64,000 nt of DNA. Source: Actinomycetota bacterium (GTDB lineage Bacteria; Actinomycetota; Thermoleophilia; Solirubrobacterales; 70-9). Location of the stretch: assembly GCA_018268575.1 (NCBI GenBank), contig JAFDWF010000119.1, forward strand, positions 21,984 to 85,983. Direction: 5' to 3'. Positions within the stretch are counted from its first letter, which is position 1. The number at the start of each line of letters is the position of its first letter. Shown here piece after piece: positions 24,600-33,846 of this stretch. Position numbers and translations under genes: made by a program. The notes under the pieces are model-generated. The model saw only the letters and a program-made list of their open reading frames with translations, searched no databases and had not been told where the DNA came from.

Positions 24600-26267
24600 C
24601 TACTTTCCGCTCAGGTCGGCTGCCCAGTGTTGGTAGGCCCAGGTCGGGATCACCGAGAGGCCGCCGAGGTCGTTGGACAGCGCGGTCAACTGTTTGATCC
24701 AGTAGAGGATCGACCAGGGCTGGTCGGCGACGATCTGGGACTGGATTTCGGTGAGCACCTTGGCCCTCGCCTTGCCGTCCATCATCCGGCTCTGCCGCTC
24801 GAGCAGCTTGTCGACCTGGGGGTTCTTGTATTCGGTGAAGTCGGAGATGGCGTTGGTCGAGAGGAAGGGGATGATCAGGTCGGAGGACGGGTCGGGCGTG
24901 TCCGAGCCCCAGTCCCAGCAGGCGATGCTCCACTGGCGCGGCGGCTTTTCGGGGAAGAGGAGGGCGATGAGTTCGTCGCCGCCGACTTTTTCGATGCTCA
25001 GGTTCAGGCCCAGTTCTTCGCCCTTGCTCTGGACCTCGGTCGCCTGGGCGACCTGCTCGGTAGAGGAGGCGATGATGTTGCCGGCGGCGCCTTTGGCCCC
25101 CGCTTCCTTGATCAGCTGCCGAGCTTTGTCGAGGTTCTGGGTGGTGAAATCCGGGAGCTGTTCGTAGGCGGCTTCGAACGACGGTTTCGCGAACTGCCAC
25201 TGGTTGCTCATCACCGGGCTGTTCCACAGCTCCCCTTCGCCCGCGAAGGTCGACTGCAGGAGGCCGTTCTTGTCGATCGCCAGGCTGATCGCCTGCCGCA
25301 CCCGCGGGTCGTCGAACGGCGGCTTGCCGCAGTTGAAGCCGGCGATCCTGATGTTGACGGATTCGCTCGCCAGCACCTGGACCTTGCCGACCAGCGGCGT
25401 CACCTGCTGGCCGTTGAGCTGGAACGTGCCCTGGATCGATTCGCTGAGAATCCCGGTGGCGAGCGTCTCCGCGTCGGGGATCACGCGGAAGACGAGGTTC
25501 TTCACCTTGAGCGGCTTGCTCTTGTCCCAGTAGCCGTCGTAACGGCTCATGTTCACGGCCTGGCCGCGCTGCCAGGAGACGAACTTGTAGGGACCTGTCC
25601 CCAGCGGTAGGGCCGACGGAGAGCCGATCGTGGATCCGCTCGCGGCGAGCTTTTCGATGTTCTTCTGTGAGACCACCATCCCGACCGGCAGGCAGGGGAT
25701 GTACTTCCACATCGCGTTCGGTTCTTTCAGCTTTACGATCAGCTGGTTGTTGCCGTTCGTGGTGACCGCAGCGACCGAGGAGACGAATTCGGCGAGGGCG
25801 GATTCGTTGCGGGGGTCGACGTGGCGGTTGACGCTGTAGGCGACGTCCTCGACGGTCATCGGCGAGCCGTCCTGGAAGGTGACGTCGGAGCGGATGTCGT
25901 AGATGTAGGTCGTCGGATCGGCCTGTTCCCACGATTCCGCGATCATCGGGCTGATCCCGTTCTGCTCGTTCAGCTGCAGGATCGTGTCGTAGCACTGGTA
26001 CATCGGCTGGACGGACTGGTAATCGTTGGGCCCGATCGGATCGAGGCCGGCGGGGTCGGCGACGATCCCCCAGTTGACCGTGTCGACGGCTTTGCCGCCG
26101 CCCTTGGAGGCGCTCGTCGCGGTCGAGGCCGAATTAGAGCCGCCGCCGGTGCTGCTGCCGCAGCCGGCCAGCACCAGGGCGCCAAGCCCGCCTGCGACCA
26201 GCACCTCGCGTCGGGTCGCGCCTGCGGCGTGCGGGGCGGCCAACCGCCCAAGTCTGTCGAGCCTCAT
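24600..26267 (-). CDS. ABC transporter substrate-binding lipoprotein, family 5 (DppA/OppA-like)
   Basis: 555 residues. The N-terminus has twin arginines (A-T-R-R-E-V-L-V-A-G-G-L) followed by a hydrophobic stretch and lipobox L-A-G-C, so it should be exported, probably by Tat, and lipid-anchored. A serine/glycine linker precedes the mature SBP_bac_5 fold: N-W-G-I-V-A-D-P-A-G-L-D-P, G-T-G-P-Y-K-F near residue 205 and R-Q-A-I-S-L-A-I-D-K near residue 315. It diverges from the long catabolic operon whose last four genes encode the matching permeases and ATPases (39958-43595), so it most likely feeds them. Ligand unknown, presumably the compound degraded by that operon. Confidence 0.88.
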   Translation of the reverse strand: MRLDRLGRLAAPHAAGATRREVLVAGGLGALVLAGCGSSTGGGSNSASTATSASKGGGKAVDTVNWGIVADPAGLDPIGPNDYQSVQPMYQCYDTILQLNEQNGISPMIAESWEQADPTTYIYDIRSDVTFQDGSPMTVEDVAYSVNRHVDPRNESALAEFVSSVAAVTTNGNNQLIVKLKEPNAMWKYIPCLPVGMVVSQKNIEKLAASGSTIGSPSALPLGTGPYKFVSWQRGQAVNMSRYDGYWDKSKPLKVKNLVFRVIPDAETLATGILSESIQGTFQLNGQQVTPLVGKVQVLASESVNIRIAGFNCGKPPFDDPRVRQAISLAIDKNGLLQSTFAGEGELWNSPVMSNQWQFAKPSFEAAYEQLPDFTTQNLDKARQLIKEAGAKGAAGNIIASSTEQVAQATEVQSKGEELGLNLSIEKVGGDELIALLFPEKPPRQWSIACWDWGSDTPDPSSDLIIPFLSTNAISDFTEYKNPQVDKLLERQSRMMDGKARAKVLTEIQSQIVADQPWSILYWIKQLTALSNDLGGLSVIPTWAYQHWAADLSGK

Positions 26268-26422
26268 CTGCCAGTCCTCTCGGTACGGGATTTGAGTTGT
26301 GGACCGCGGGGGCGATCTGGGGTCACTATAACGATCAAGCTATACCTGGGTCAAATCGAATTTATGAGTTTTGGCTTCAAACAGGGAAATAGAGCGGTAT
26401 ATGGCTCGAGTTGTCATGGGCC
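26268..26422. promoter_or_regulatory. Divergent promoter region between binding protein and catabolic operon
   Basis: About 155 bases that are more AT-rich than both flanks. It must hold the promoters of the minus-strand binding protein and the plus-strand operon. Short palindromic stretches are visible, such as TATCGATA within 26429-26436, and CTATAACGATCAAGCTATA near 26324. These could serve the LacI-family regulator encoded within the operon, but no consensus can be proved from one site. Confidence 0.4.
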
Positions 26423-28762
26423 ATGCTTTATCGATATAGTCACCCAGCAGTGAGAGATCACGCCGACAACCGAGCGCTGGACGTGGCCGAGGTCGACCGG
26501 CCCGGCCTTCGGCAAGCCGAGGCCGGCCGGCCTCGCGAACTCGCGCTCGGCTACTCGAGCCCCTTCGTCGCCCATCCCGGCGAATCGGTCCAGATCCACG
26601 TTGCCGCCGAGGCCCCGAGCTTCGAGGCCTCGGCGGTCCGGCTCGATACCGACGAGAGCCACCCTGGGCTTGAGCGGTTGTGGCCGCCGCGCAGGTGCGA
26701 CGGCGAACCGTCACAGTCGACCTTCGGCTCCTCGCTGGAAGTCGGCCCCGCGAGGGCGTTCGGGGAGCCTTCCTCGTTCACGGTGTCCTTCTGGCTGTTG
26801 CCGACGCTGGCGACCGCGGTGCCGCAGGTGATCGCCGGCACGCTGACCGCGGACGGGCGCCGGGGCTGGCAGGTGGTGGTCGACCGCGACGGAGGTCTCG
26901 GCCTGCGCATCGCCGTCGCCGGGGTAGGGGTGGCAGAGCGTTTCGCGGAGCTGCCGTTGCCCCTCTCGGAGTGGAGCCATGGCGTGGTGGTCTGCGACGC
27001 CGACCGCGGTCGGGTCGGGTTCTTCCAGGGCTCGCGCTCGTCGACGGTGAGGTCGGTCTGGCGTGAGTTGGCACATGGTGAGTGGTCGTCCGGTGATCTG
27101 CTCGTGTTCGGCGCGCCGCACGGGCGCGGCAGGCGGGTCGAGCGGGACGGCAACGGCTGTCTGAACGGCAAGCTCGCCGAGCCCACCGTGTTCGCCGCCG
27201 CCATCGACCAGCAAGCGGTCGAGCGGCTTCGCGCGGCCGGGCCGGCGGCGGTCGATGCGCCGCTGGTCTGCCGGCTCGACCTCGCCGACGCGGTCGGGTC
27301 GGCCGAGTTCCGTGATCGCTCTCCCTATCACCACCCTGTCCGCGTTCGCAACGCCCCCACCGCCGGCGTCACCGGCCCGCGCTGGAGCGGTCGCGACTCG
27401 AGCTTCGTCCATGACCGCGAGGGTCACGCAGCGCTCCATTTCCACGACGACGACCTCGAGGACGCCGGCTGGGAGGTGGCCTTCGAGCTCGATATCCCGG
27501 CCGATCTCCCGAGCGGCGTCTACGCCGCTCGCCTGGAGACCGACGGGCACGTCGACCGGGTCCCGTTCATCGTCACGCCGCCTGGCGCCGAGCGAGGAGA
27601 GGGGATCGCCGTGCTGCTGCCGACGCTCACCTATCTCGCCTACGCGAACGAGCACGAGATCCTCTCCAACCCGCCCAGCTTCAAGGCGTTTACCGGCCGC
27701 GAGGCTGAGGAGGCGAAGCTGACCTGGCGCGACGCCTTCGTGGTCGAGGAGGGATACCTCAGCCTCTACGACGTACACCGCGACGGCTCTTCGGTCTGCT
27801 GCGCGTCCTCGCGTCGGCCGCTCCTCAACATGCGTCCGGACTACGTCTGGCCACTGATCGGCGGGCCGCACTGCCTGGGGATGGACCTCATGCTGCTCCG
27901 CTGGCTGCGTCGGGCGGGATTCCCGTACGACGTGCTCGCCGATCAAGATCTCGACCGCGACGGAGTCCTCGCGCTCGAGCCCTACCGGGTCGTGCTGACC
28001 GGAGCCCACCCCGAGTACTGGACGGCGAAGATGCTCGACGGGCTGCAGGCCTACCTCGACCGCGGTGGCAGGCTGCTCTACCTCGGCGGCAACGGGCTCT
28101 GCTGGGTGACCGGGATCGATCCCGAGCGGCCGCACCTGGTCGAGGTGCGCCGCGGCCAGGCGGGCAGCCGCCCCTCGAGCTCGGCTCCCGGCGAGTCGTG
28201 GCTGACGACGACCGGCGAGGAGGGCGGGCTGTGGCGGCACCGCGGCCGCGGCTCCCACGGCCTGGTCGGGGTCGGGACGACGGCGATGGGCGCCGGTCGC
28301 GGCCGGCCCTACAAGCGCCGGCCGGCCAGCTACGAGGCGCCCTACGCGTGGGTCTTCGACGGCGTCGAAGGGGACGAGATCGGCGCCGAGGGCGGCGTCC
28401 TCGGCGGCGTCGCCGGCTACGAGTTCGATCGCGCCGATCCCGCCCTGGGGACGCCCGCCGAGGCGACCGTGATCGCCACCGCGAGCGGCTTCGCGGCGCC
28501 CTACTGTCCGCTGATCGAGGACTTCACCGGCTCCAGTCCGGAGCTTGCCGACGCCGGCAACCCGCTCGTCCGCGCCGACATGGTGATCTCGATCAGGGAG
28601 AACGGCGGCGGCGCCTTCGCCGCCGGGTCGGCGGCCTGGTGCGGCAGCCTGCTCGACGACGAGGGCGGGCCGACGGACGTCGCCACGGTCACCGGCAACG
28701 TCTTGAAGCGCTTCCTCGAGACGCCACGCGGCGCCGATCCGCTCGTGTGGGGGAGGGGCTAG
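26423..28762 (+). CDS. N,N-dimethylformamidase large-subunit-like amidohydrolase
   Basis: About 779 residues, the size of the DMFase large subunit (DmfA2). Residues 95-270 form a LamG/concanavalin-like domain (S-F-T-V-S-F-W-L-L-P, L-N-G-K-L-A-E-P). From residue 385 a glutamine-amidotransferase-like catalytic region follows (I-A-V-L-L-P-T-L-T-Y-L-A-Y-A-N-E-H, later L-Y-L-G-G-N-G). DMFase uses a mononuclear iron to hydrolyse formamides to amine and formate. No small-subunit gene is adjacent, so the enzyme may act on another amide. Start is unclear: ATG 26423 chosen, TTG 26411 and GTG 26450 possible, none with a good ribosome site. First gene of the operon, 5 bases before hydantoinase A. Confidence 0.75.
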   Translation: MLYRYSHPAVRDHADNRALDVAEVDRPGLRQAEAGRPRELALGYSSPFVAHPGESVQIHVAAEAPSFEASAVRLDTDESHPGLERLWPPRRCDGEPSQSTFGSSLEVGPARAFGEPSSFTVSFWLLPTLATAVPQVIAGTLTADGRRGWQVVVDRDGGLGLRIAVAGVGVAERFAELPLPLSEWSHGVVVCDADRGRVGFFQGSRSSTVRSVWRELAHGEWSSGDLLVFGAPHGRGRRVERDGNGCLNGKLAEPTVFAAAIDQQAVERLRAAGPAAVDAPLVCRLDLADAVGSAEFRDRSPYHHPVRVRNAPTAGVTGPRWSGRDSSFVHDREGHAALHFHDDDLEDAGWEVAFELDIPADLPSGVYAARLETDGHVDRVPFIVTPPGAERGEGIAVLLPTLTYLAYANEHEILSNPPSFKAFTGREAEEAKLTWRDAFVVEEGYLSLYDVHRDGSSVCCASSRRPLLNMRPDYVWPLIGGPHCLGMDLMLLRWLRRAGFPYDVLADQDLDRDGVLALEPYRVVLTGAHPEYWTAKMLDGLQAYLDRGGRLLYLGGNGLCWVTGIDPERPHLVEVRRGQAGSRPSSSAPGESWLTTTGEEGGLWRHRGRGSHGLVGVGTTAMGAGRGRPYKRRPASYEAPYAWVFDGVEGDEIGAEGGVLGGVAGYEFDRADPALGTPAEATVIATASGFAAPYCPLIEDFTGSSPELADAGNPLVRADMVISIRENGGGAFAAGSAAWCGSLLDDEGGPTDVATVTGNVLKRFLETPRGADPLVWGRG

Positions 28763-28767
28763 ACATC

Positions 28768-30783
28768 ATGGGAGCTCGGCTCGGCATCGACACCGGCGGC
28801 ACCTTCTGCGACTTCGTCCTGCTCGACGAGGAGGGGCAGATCCGTCGCGCCAAGGTCCCCTCGACGCCCTCGGACCCCTCCCGCGCGATCCGCGCCGGGC
28901 TCGACCAGCTCGGCCTCTCGCGGGCGCCGGCGCAGGCGACGGTCGGAACCACGATCGCCACCAACGCTGTGATCGAGCGCCGCGGGCCGCGCGTCCTCTA
29001 TGTCGGCAACGAGGGCTTCACCGACGTCCCCTTCATCGGACGGCTCGACAAGGAACGTCTCTACGACCTCCACTGGCGCAAGCCGCGACCCCTGGTGAAC
29101 CGGCGCGACTGCGTCGGCGTGGCCGGCCGGATCGACCACCACGGCGACGAGCTCGAGGAGGTCGGCAGCGCCGACCTCGCGCGGCTGGAGCGGTCGCTGC
29201 GGGAGCTCGGCGGCGCCGGCGAGGAGGTCGTGGTGGCGGTCTGCCTGCTCTTCTCCTACCTGAGCCCCGACCACGAGCGCCTGACGGCGGCGGCGGTCGA
29301 GGCCGCCTTGCCCGACGCCGCGATCTCGGTCTCGCACGAGGTCTCGCCGGTCTGGCGCGAGTACGAGCGCGCCAGCACGACGATCGCCGACGCCTTCGTC
29401 AAGCCGGTCGTCGGCGATTACGTCGAGCGGGTGGGGCGCGAGCTCGGGGTCGAGCACTGGAACCTGCTCGCTTCCAACGGCGGCTTCCTGCGTGCCGCCG
29501 CCGCCGCGGCCGGCCCGGCGCAGCTACTCCTCTCCGGGCTTGCCGGCGGGGTCAGCGGCGCCCGCTACTTCGCCGCCGCCGCGGGCTTCGACTCGGCCTT
29601 CACGCTCGACATGGGCGGCACGAGCTGCGACATCGGGCTGATCGAGGACGGGGTCGAGCGCTACGCGCCGGAGTTCGACGTCGCCTTCGGGATCCCGGCG
29701 ACGATCCCCTGCGTCTCGGTGCAGACGATCGGCGCCGGTGGCGGCTCGATCGCCTGGATCGACCGCGGCGGCCTGCTCCGGGTCGGGCCGCGCAGCGCCG
29801 GCGCCGAACCGGGCCCGATCGCCTACGGCCGTGGCGGCAGCGAGCCGACGATCACCGATGCGCAGCTGGTGCTCGGCCGACTCAGTCCCGAGTACTTCCT
29901 CGGCGGCCGGATGGAGCTCGACCGCGAGGCGGCGCTCGCCGCCTACGCCGCGCTCGGCGAGGCGCTGGAGCTCGATGCCCACCAGGCCGCGCTGGCGGCG
30001 CTGATGATCGCCGACGAGGAGATGGCCAACGCGATCCGCCTCGTCGCTGTCGAGTATGGGCTCGACGCCCGCGAGTTCGCGCTCGTCGCCGCCGGCGGCG
30101 CCGGCCCGCTCCACGCCCGCTCGGTGGCCGCCCGCCTCGGGATCGAGACGATCCTGATTCCGCCGGCGCCCGGCCTCTGCTCGGCCTTCGGGGCGCTGAT
30201 CGCGCCGCCCCGCGTCGACCGGATCCAGACCTACTTCGCGAACTCCGAGAGCCTCGACCCGGTCGAGTTGATGGGCGCGATCGGGCGCCTCGCCGAGGAC
30301 GCTCTCGCCGAGCTCGGCCGCAGCGTCGAACTGGCCGAGCCGGTGCTCGAGTGCTTCGCGTCGCTGCGCTACGCCGGCCAGAACTTCGAGCTCGAGGTCG
30401 AGGTCCCCGGCGCCGGCGACGGCTCCTGGGAGCAGCTACTGGAGAGCTTCGCGGCTGAGCACGAGCGGCAGTACGGGTTCGACCTCCCCGGCGAACCGGT
30501 CGAGGTCGTCAATCTGCGGGCCACCGCCCGCCAGGAGCAGGAGCCGCTGGCGCTTACCGATGCGCCCGGCGAGGCGGCGCCGGCCCGCTCCAGGTCCGTC
30601 TGGCTCGGCGGCGACGGACCGAGCGAGGTCGCCGTCCGGCGCCGCTCCGAGCTCGCTGCCGGCGAGCGGGTGGAGGGCCCGGTGATCATCGAGGAGGACG
30701 ACTCGACCACGGTCGCCTTCGCCGGCGACTCGATCGTCGTCGACCCCAGCGGAGTTCTCGTCCTGAGGATGGCCGAGCGATGA
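28768..30783 (+). CDS. hyuA: Hydantoinase/oxoprolinase family subunit A (copy 1)
   Basis: 671 residues. N-terminal ATP-binding loop G-I-D-T-G-G-T-F-C-D-F-V and a second phosphate loop L-D-M-G-G-T-S-C-D-I-G-L near residue 280, with G-A-G-G-G-S-I-A-W near residue 325: the ASKHA-fold layout of HyuA, 5-oxoprolinase and acetone/acetophenone carboxylase subunits. These enzymes use ATP to open cyclic amides or activate ketones. The stop overlaps hyuB by four bases (ATGA). Placed right after the amidohydrolase, it likely handles a cyclic imide or lactam produced or imported by this pathway. It is only distantly similar to the second copy at 50749. Confidence 0.88.
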   Translation: MGARLGIDTGGTFCDFVLLDEEGQIRRAKVPSTPSDPSRAIRAGLDQLGLSRAPAQATVGTTIATNAVIERRGPRVLYVGNEGFTDVPFIGRLDKERLYDLHWRKPRPLVNRRDCVGVAGRIDHHGDELEEVGSADLARLERSLRELGGAGEEVVVAVCLLFSYLSPDHERLTAAAVEAALPDAAISVSHEVSPVWREYERASTTIADAFVKPVVGDYVERVGRELGVEHWNLLASNGGFLRAAAAAAGPAQLLLSGLAGGVSGARYFAAAAGFDSAFTLDMGGTSCDIGLIEDGVERYAPEFDVAFGIPATIPCVSVQTIGAGGGSIAWIDRGGLLRVGPRSAGAEPGPIAYGRGGSEPTITDAQLVLGRLSPEYFLGGRMELDREAALAAYAALGEALELDAHQAALAALMIADEEMANAIRLVAVEYGLDAREFALVAAGGAGPLHARSVAARLGIETILIPPAPGLCSAFGALIAPPRVDRIQTYFANSESLDPVELMGAIGRLAEDALAELGRSVELAEPVLECFASLRYAGQNFELEVEVPGAGDGSWEQLLESFAAEHERQYGFDLPGEPVEVVNLRATARQEQEPLALTDAPGEAAPARSRSVWLGGDGPSEVAVRRRSELAAGERVEGPVIIEEDDSTTVAFAGDSIVVDPSGVLVLRMAER

Positions 30784-32513
30784 GCGAGCGCCTCGAGCTG
30801 GACACGGTCGGCCTCCACGTCCTCCACAACGCCCTCGCCAACATCGCCGCCGAGATGGCGCTGGTGATGATGAAGACCTCCTACTCGACGATCTTCAACG
30901 AGGGCCTCGACTTCTCCACGGTCCTGCTCGACGCGCGCGGCAACCTGATCGCGGAGAAGAACTTCACCCCGTCGATGATGGGGGCGATCCCGAACACGGT
31001 CGCCTGGACCCTGGAGGAGTTCGGCGAGGAGTTCTTCGGCCCGGGTGACGTCGTGGTCCATAACGACCCCTACCGGGGCCAGTGCCATCTCCCGGAGCAC
31101 ATGATGATGAAGCCGATCTTCCGCGACGGCGAGCTGATCGCCTTCTCAGGGGCGATCGGCCACGTCGCCGAGGTCGGCGGCAAGGCGCCCGGCAGCTTCG
31201 CCGCCGACGCCACCGACGTCTACCAGGAGGGGCTGCGGCTGCCCCCGGTGAAGCTGCTGGAAGGCGGCGAGCACGTCGAGCAGGTGTGGCGGATCGTGCT
31301 CGCCAACCACCGCACCCCGACCAACACCTGGGGTGACTTCCACGCGATGATCGGCGCCCTCAACGTCGGTGAGCGGCGGCTGCTGGAGCTGGTGGGCCGC
31401 TACGGCACCGCCACCGTGACCGAGGGGGCGAGCCGCCTGATCGACTATTCCGAGAAGCGCCTGCGAGCGGAGATCGCGGACCTACCGGACGGCGCCTACG
31501 CGGCGGAGATGAGCGTCGAGGACGACGGCGTCAGCGCTGCTCCGTTCACGGTCCGGGCCGAGGTCGTGGTCCGGGGCGACGAGGTGATCGCCGATTTCAC
31601 CGGGTCCAGCCCGCAGGTGCGGGGGCCGATGAACTGCACCTTCGTCGTCGCCCTCTCGGCGATCTACAACGCCGTCTTCTGCGTCACCGACCCCGACGCG
31701 CTGATCCCCCGCAACTCCGGCTGCTACCGGCCGGTGCGGATCATCGCCCCGGCCGGCAGCGTGGTCAACGTCGTCCACCCCGGGCCCTCGGTCGGCGGCA
31801 ACACGGACCTGCAGCCGAAGCTGATCGACCTGCTGCTGGCGGCGCTCTCGCAGGCGGTGCCGGAGCGGGTCGCGGCCTCCAGCGGCGGCTCCAGCTCGAA
31901 CCTGCTCTTCGGCGGCACCCACCCCGAGACCGGGCGCTACTACTCGAATTACCACTTCGACGGGATGGGGGCCGGAGGCACCGCGCTGAAGGACGGCAAC
32001 GACGCCGAGGTGACGCGTCACTCCAACTGCCGCAACACGCCGGTCGAGGTCTTCGAGCATCGCTATCCGCTGCTCACCCTCGACTACGGGATGGTCACCG
32101 ACTCGGGCGGTGCGGGTCGCCACCGCGGCGGTTTGGCCACCACCAGGACCCTGCGCGTCCTCGCCCCCGAGATCACCTTCAGCGCCCTCTTCGACCGCTC
32201 CCGGATCGCCCCGACCGGCCTCTTCGACGGTCTTCCCGGCAAGGGCTCCGAGCTGCTCGTGCGCCGCGCCGGCGAGGCCGAGTTCAAGACCTTCCAGGAG
32301 GCCTTCGGCGTCGCCTCGCCGACCAAGTTCACGAACGTCGTCCTCCACCGCGGCGACGAGGTGCGGTACCGGACCCCCGGTGGCGGCGGCTTCGGCGATC
32401 CGCGGGAGCGCGACCCGGAGGCGCTGCGCGCCGATCTCGAGGACGCTTACATCAGCGCCGCAGCGGCCGAGCATGACTATCGCGGCGTCGATCCCGAAGC
32501 GGGGACCCGGTGA
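30780..32513 (+). CDS. hyuB: Hydantoinase/oxoprolinase family subunit B (copy 1)
   Basis: 577 residues. Characteristic signatures are V-V-H-N-D-P-Y-R-G-Q-C-H-L-P-E-H near residue 85, I-A-F-S-G-A-I-G-H-V-A-E-V-G-G near residue 120 and the C-terminal T-P-G-G-G-G-F-G-D-P. HyuB carries metal-binding histidines and forms the hydrolytic or carboxylating half with HyuA. It is translationally coupled to hyuA upstream and to the zinc-ribbon peptide downstream (GTGA). Which ring it opens cannot be told from sequence alone. Confidence 0.88.
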   Translation: MSERLELDTVGLHVLHNALANIAAEMALVMMKTSYSTIFNEGLDFSTVLLDARGNLIAEKNFTPSMMGAIPNTVAWTLEEFGEEFFGPGDVVVHNDPYRGQCHLPEHMMMKPIFRDGELIAFSGAIGHVAEVGGKAPGSFAADATDVYQEGLRLPPVKLLEGGEHVEQVWRIVLANHRTPTNTWGDFHAMIGALNVGERRLLELVGRYGTATVTEGASRLIDYSEKRLRAEIADLPDGAYAAEMSVEDDGVSAAPFTVRAEVVVRGDEVIADFTGSSPQVRGPMNCTFVVALSAIYNAVFCVTDPDALIPRNSGCYRPVRIIAPAGSVVNVVHPGPSVGGNTDLQPKLIDLLLAALSQAVPERVAASSGGSSSNLLFGGTHPETGRYYSNYHFDGMGAGGTALKDGNDAEVTRHSNCRNTPVEVFEHRYPLLTLDYGMVTDSGGAGRHRGGLATTRTLRVLAPEITFSALFDRSRIAPTGLFDGLPGKGSELLVRRAGEAEFKTFQEAFGVASPTKFTNVVLHRGDEVRYRTPGGGGFGDPRERDPEALRADLEDAYISAAAAEHDYRGVDPEAGTR

Positions 32514-32716
32514 GTGGGAACTGGCAGCCCTTCGAGCGTAGCTGGCACGACACCGAGGTCGTCAACTGCGACGTCTGCGGTCGGCTGATCCCGACCCGCG
32601 CCTGGGTGTTCGACGGCGGCGAGGGGCAGCTGCGGGCCTGCTCGCCGGAGTGCGAGGAGCTCTACTTCTCCTACGTCGTGCCGCGCCACGGCGAGACTCC
32701 CGGGGGACGGCGATGA
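32510..32716 (+). CDS. 68-residue zinc-ribbon peptide, putative accessory subunit of HyuAB
   Basis: Contains C-D-V-C-G-R-L-I-P-T-R-A-W near residue 20 and A-C-S-P-E-C-E-E-L-Y near residue 44, a Cx2C...Cx3C zinc-binding set. It overlaps hyuB by four bases (GTGA) and the next gene by four (ATGA), so it is made in step with both. Acetone and acetophenone carboxylases, relatives of HyuAB, carry extra small subunits; this peptide may play that part. No separate DNA-binding motif is seen. Confidence 0.7.
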   Translation: MSGNWQPFERSWHDTEVVNCDVCGRLIPTRAWVFDGGEGQLRACSPECEELYFSYVVPRHGETPGGRR

Positions 32717-33846
32717 TCGTCACCGCGGTCGAGGCGATCCAGCTGCGCCAGCCCGCCTCGCTCGACGCCTCGATCGCCGACGGCAGCCAGGATGCCCTGC
32801 TGGTGCGCGTCCACACCGACGCCGGCATCACCGGGATCGGCGAGGTCGACTCGCTCCCCCATGTGGTCAAGGCGGTGATCGAGGCGCCGGCGTCGCACGC
32901 GAACGCGACCGGGCTCGGGGCGCTGTTGGTCGGACTCGATCCGCTCGACCTCGAGACGGCGTGGCACCGGCTCTACGCCGGCTCGATCTACTACGGCCGC
33001 CGCGGTGCCGTCGTCCACGCGCTCAGCGGGATCGAGATCGCGCTCTGGGACATCGCCGGCAAGGCCGCCGGCAAGCCGATCCACCAACTGCTCGGGCCGG
33101 TCCGGCGCGACCGCGTCAAGGCCTACGCCAGCACCCTGATGCCGGCGACCCCCGCGCAGGCGGCGAGCGTCGTCGAGGAGCAGCTCGGCGCCGGCTTCGG
33201 CGCGGTCAAGCTCGGCTGGGGGCCGTTCGGGCGCGACGCCGACCTCGACGTCGCCCTGGTCGAGGCGGCGCGGGCCGCCAGTGGGCCGGACTTCGACCTG
33301 ATGCTCGACATCGGCATGGGCTGGAGCGACGCCGAGGAGGCGATCGCCCGGGTCCGGCGGATGGAGGAGGCGCGGCCCTACTGGATCGAGGAGCCCTTCT
33401 TCCCGGATCAGTACGGGCTCTACGCGCGCCTCGCCGAAGCCGTCGGGACGCCGATCGCCGCGGGCGAGGAGGAGTCGACCCTGCTCGACTTCGAACGGCT
33501 GATCGACGCCGGCGGGGTCGGCGTCGTCCAGCCCGACGTCACCCGCGCCGGCGGCATCCGCGAGTGCCTGCGGATCGCCGCGAAAGCCCGCGAGCGCGGC
33601 CGCCGCTGCGTCCTCCACTCCTGGAGCACCGGGATCATCAAGGCCGCCAGCCTGCACGTGCTGGCGGCGATGGAGGAGGTCGAGTACTTCGAGGATTGCG
33701 TCCAGACGACCGAGCTGAACGAGCGGCTCGTCACCGATCGCTTCCCGCTCGAGGACGGCTGCGTGCGGGTGCCGACCGGGCCGGGCCTGGGCATCGAGCT
33801 GGACGAGGAGGTCTTGGAGGAGTGCCGAGTGAAGGAGGATCGATGA
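32713..33846 (+). CDS. Mandelate racemase/muconate lactonizing enzyme family (enolase superfamily)
   Basis: 377 residues from ATG 32713, which overlaps the preceding TGA. It shows the capping domain then the barrel: G-A-V-K-L-G-W-G-P-F near residue 170 (catalytic Lys), L-M-L-D-I-G-M near 200 (first metal Asp), W-I-E-E-P-F near 225 (Glu), A-A-G-E-E-E near 250 (Glu) and Q-P-D-V-T-R-A-G-G near 275. C-terminal L-H-S-W-S-T-G holds a His. Together this is a Mg-dependent proton-abstracting enzyme, most often an acid-sugar dehydratase. With KDG kinase and KDPG aldolase downstream, dehydration of an aldonic acid to a 2-keto-3-deoxy acid is the likely step. Confidence 0.85.
   Translation: MIVTAVEAIQLRQPASLDASIADGSQDALLVRVHTDAGITGIGEVDSLPHVVKAVIEAPASHANATGLGALLVGLDPLDLETAWHRLYAGSIYYGRRGAVVHALSGIEIALWDIAGKAAGKPIHQLLGPVRRDRVKAYASTLMPATPAQAASVVEEQLGAGFGAVKLGWGPFGRDADLDVALVEAARAASGPDFDLMLDIGMGWSDAEEAIARVRRMEEARPYWIEEPFFPDQYGLYARLAEAVGTPIAAGEEESTLLDFERLIDAGGVGVVQPDVTRAGGIRECLRIAAKARERGRRCVLHSWSTGIIKAASLHVLAAMEEVEYFEDCVQTTELNERLVTDRFPLEDGCVRVPTGPGLGIELDEEVLEECRVKEDR

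Noticed and set aside
24433..25995. 520-residue minus-strand frame over the binding-protein gene
   Set aside because: Arg/Pro/Gly/Gln-rich shadow of the real gene in another frame, with no domain.
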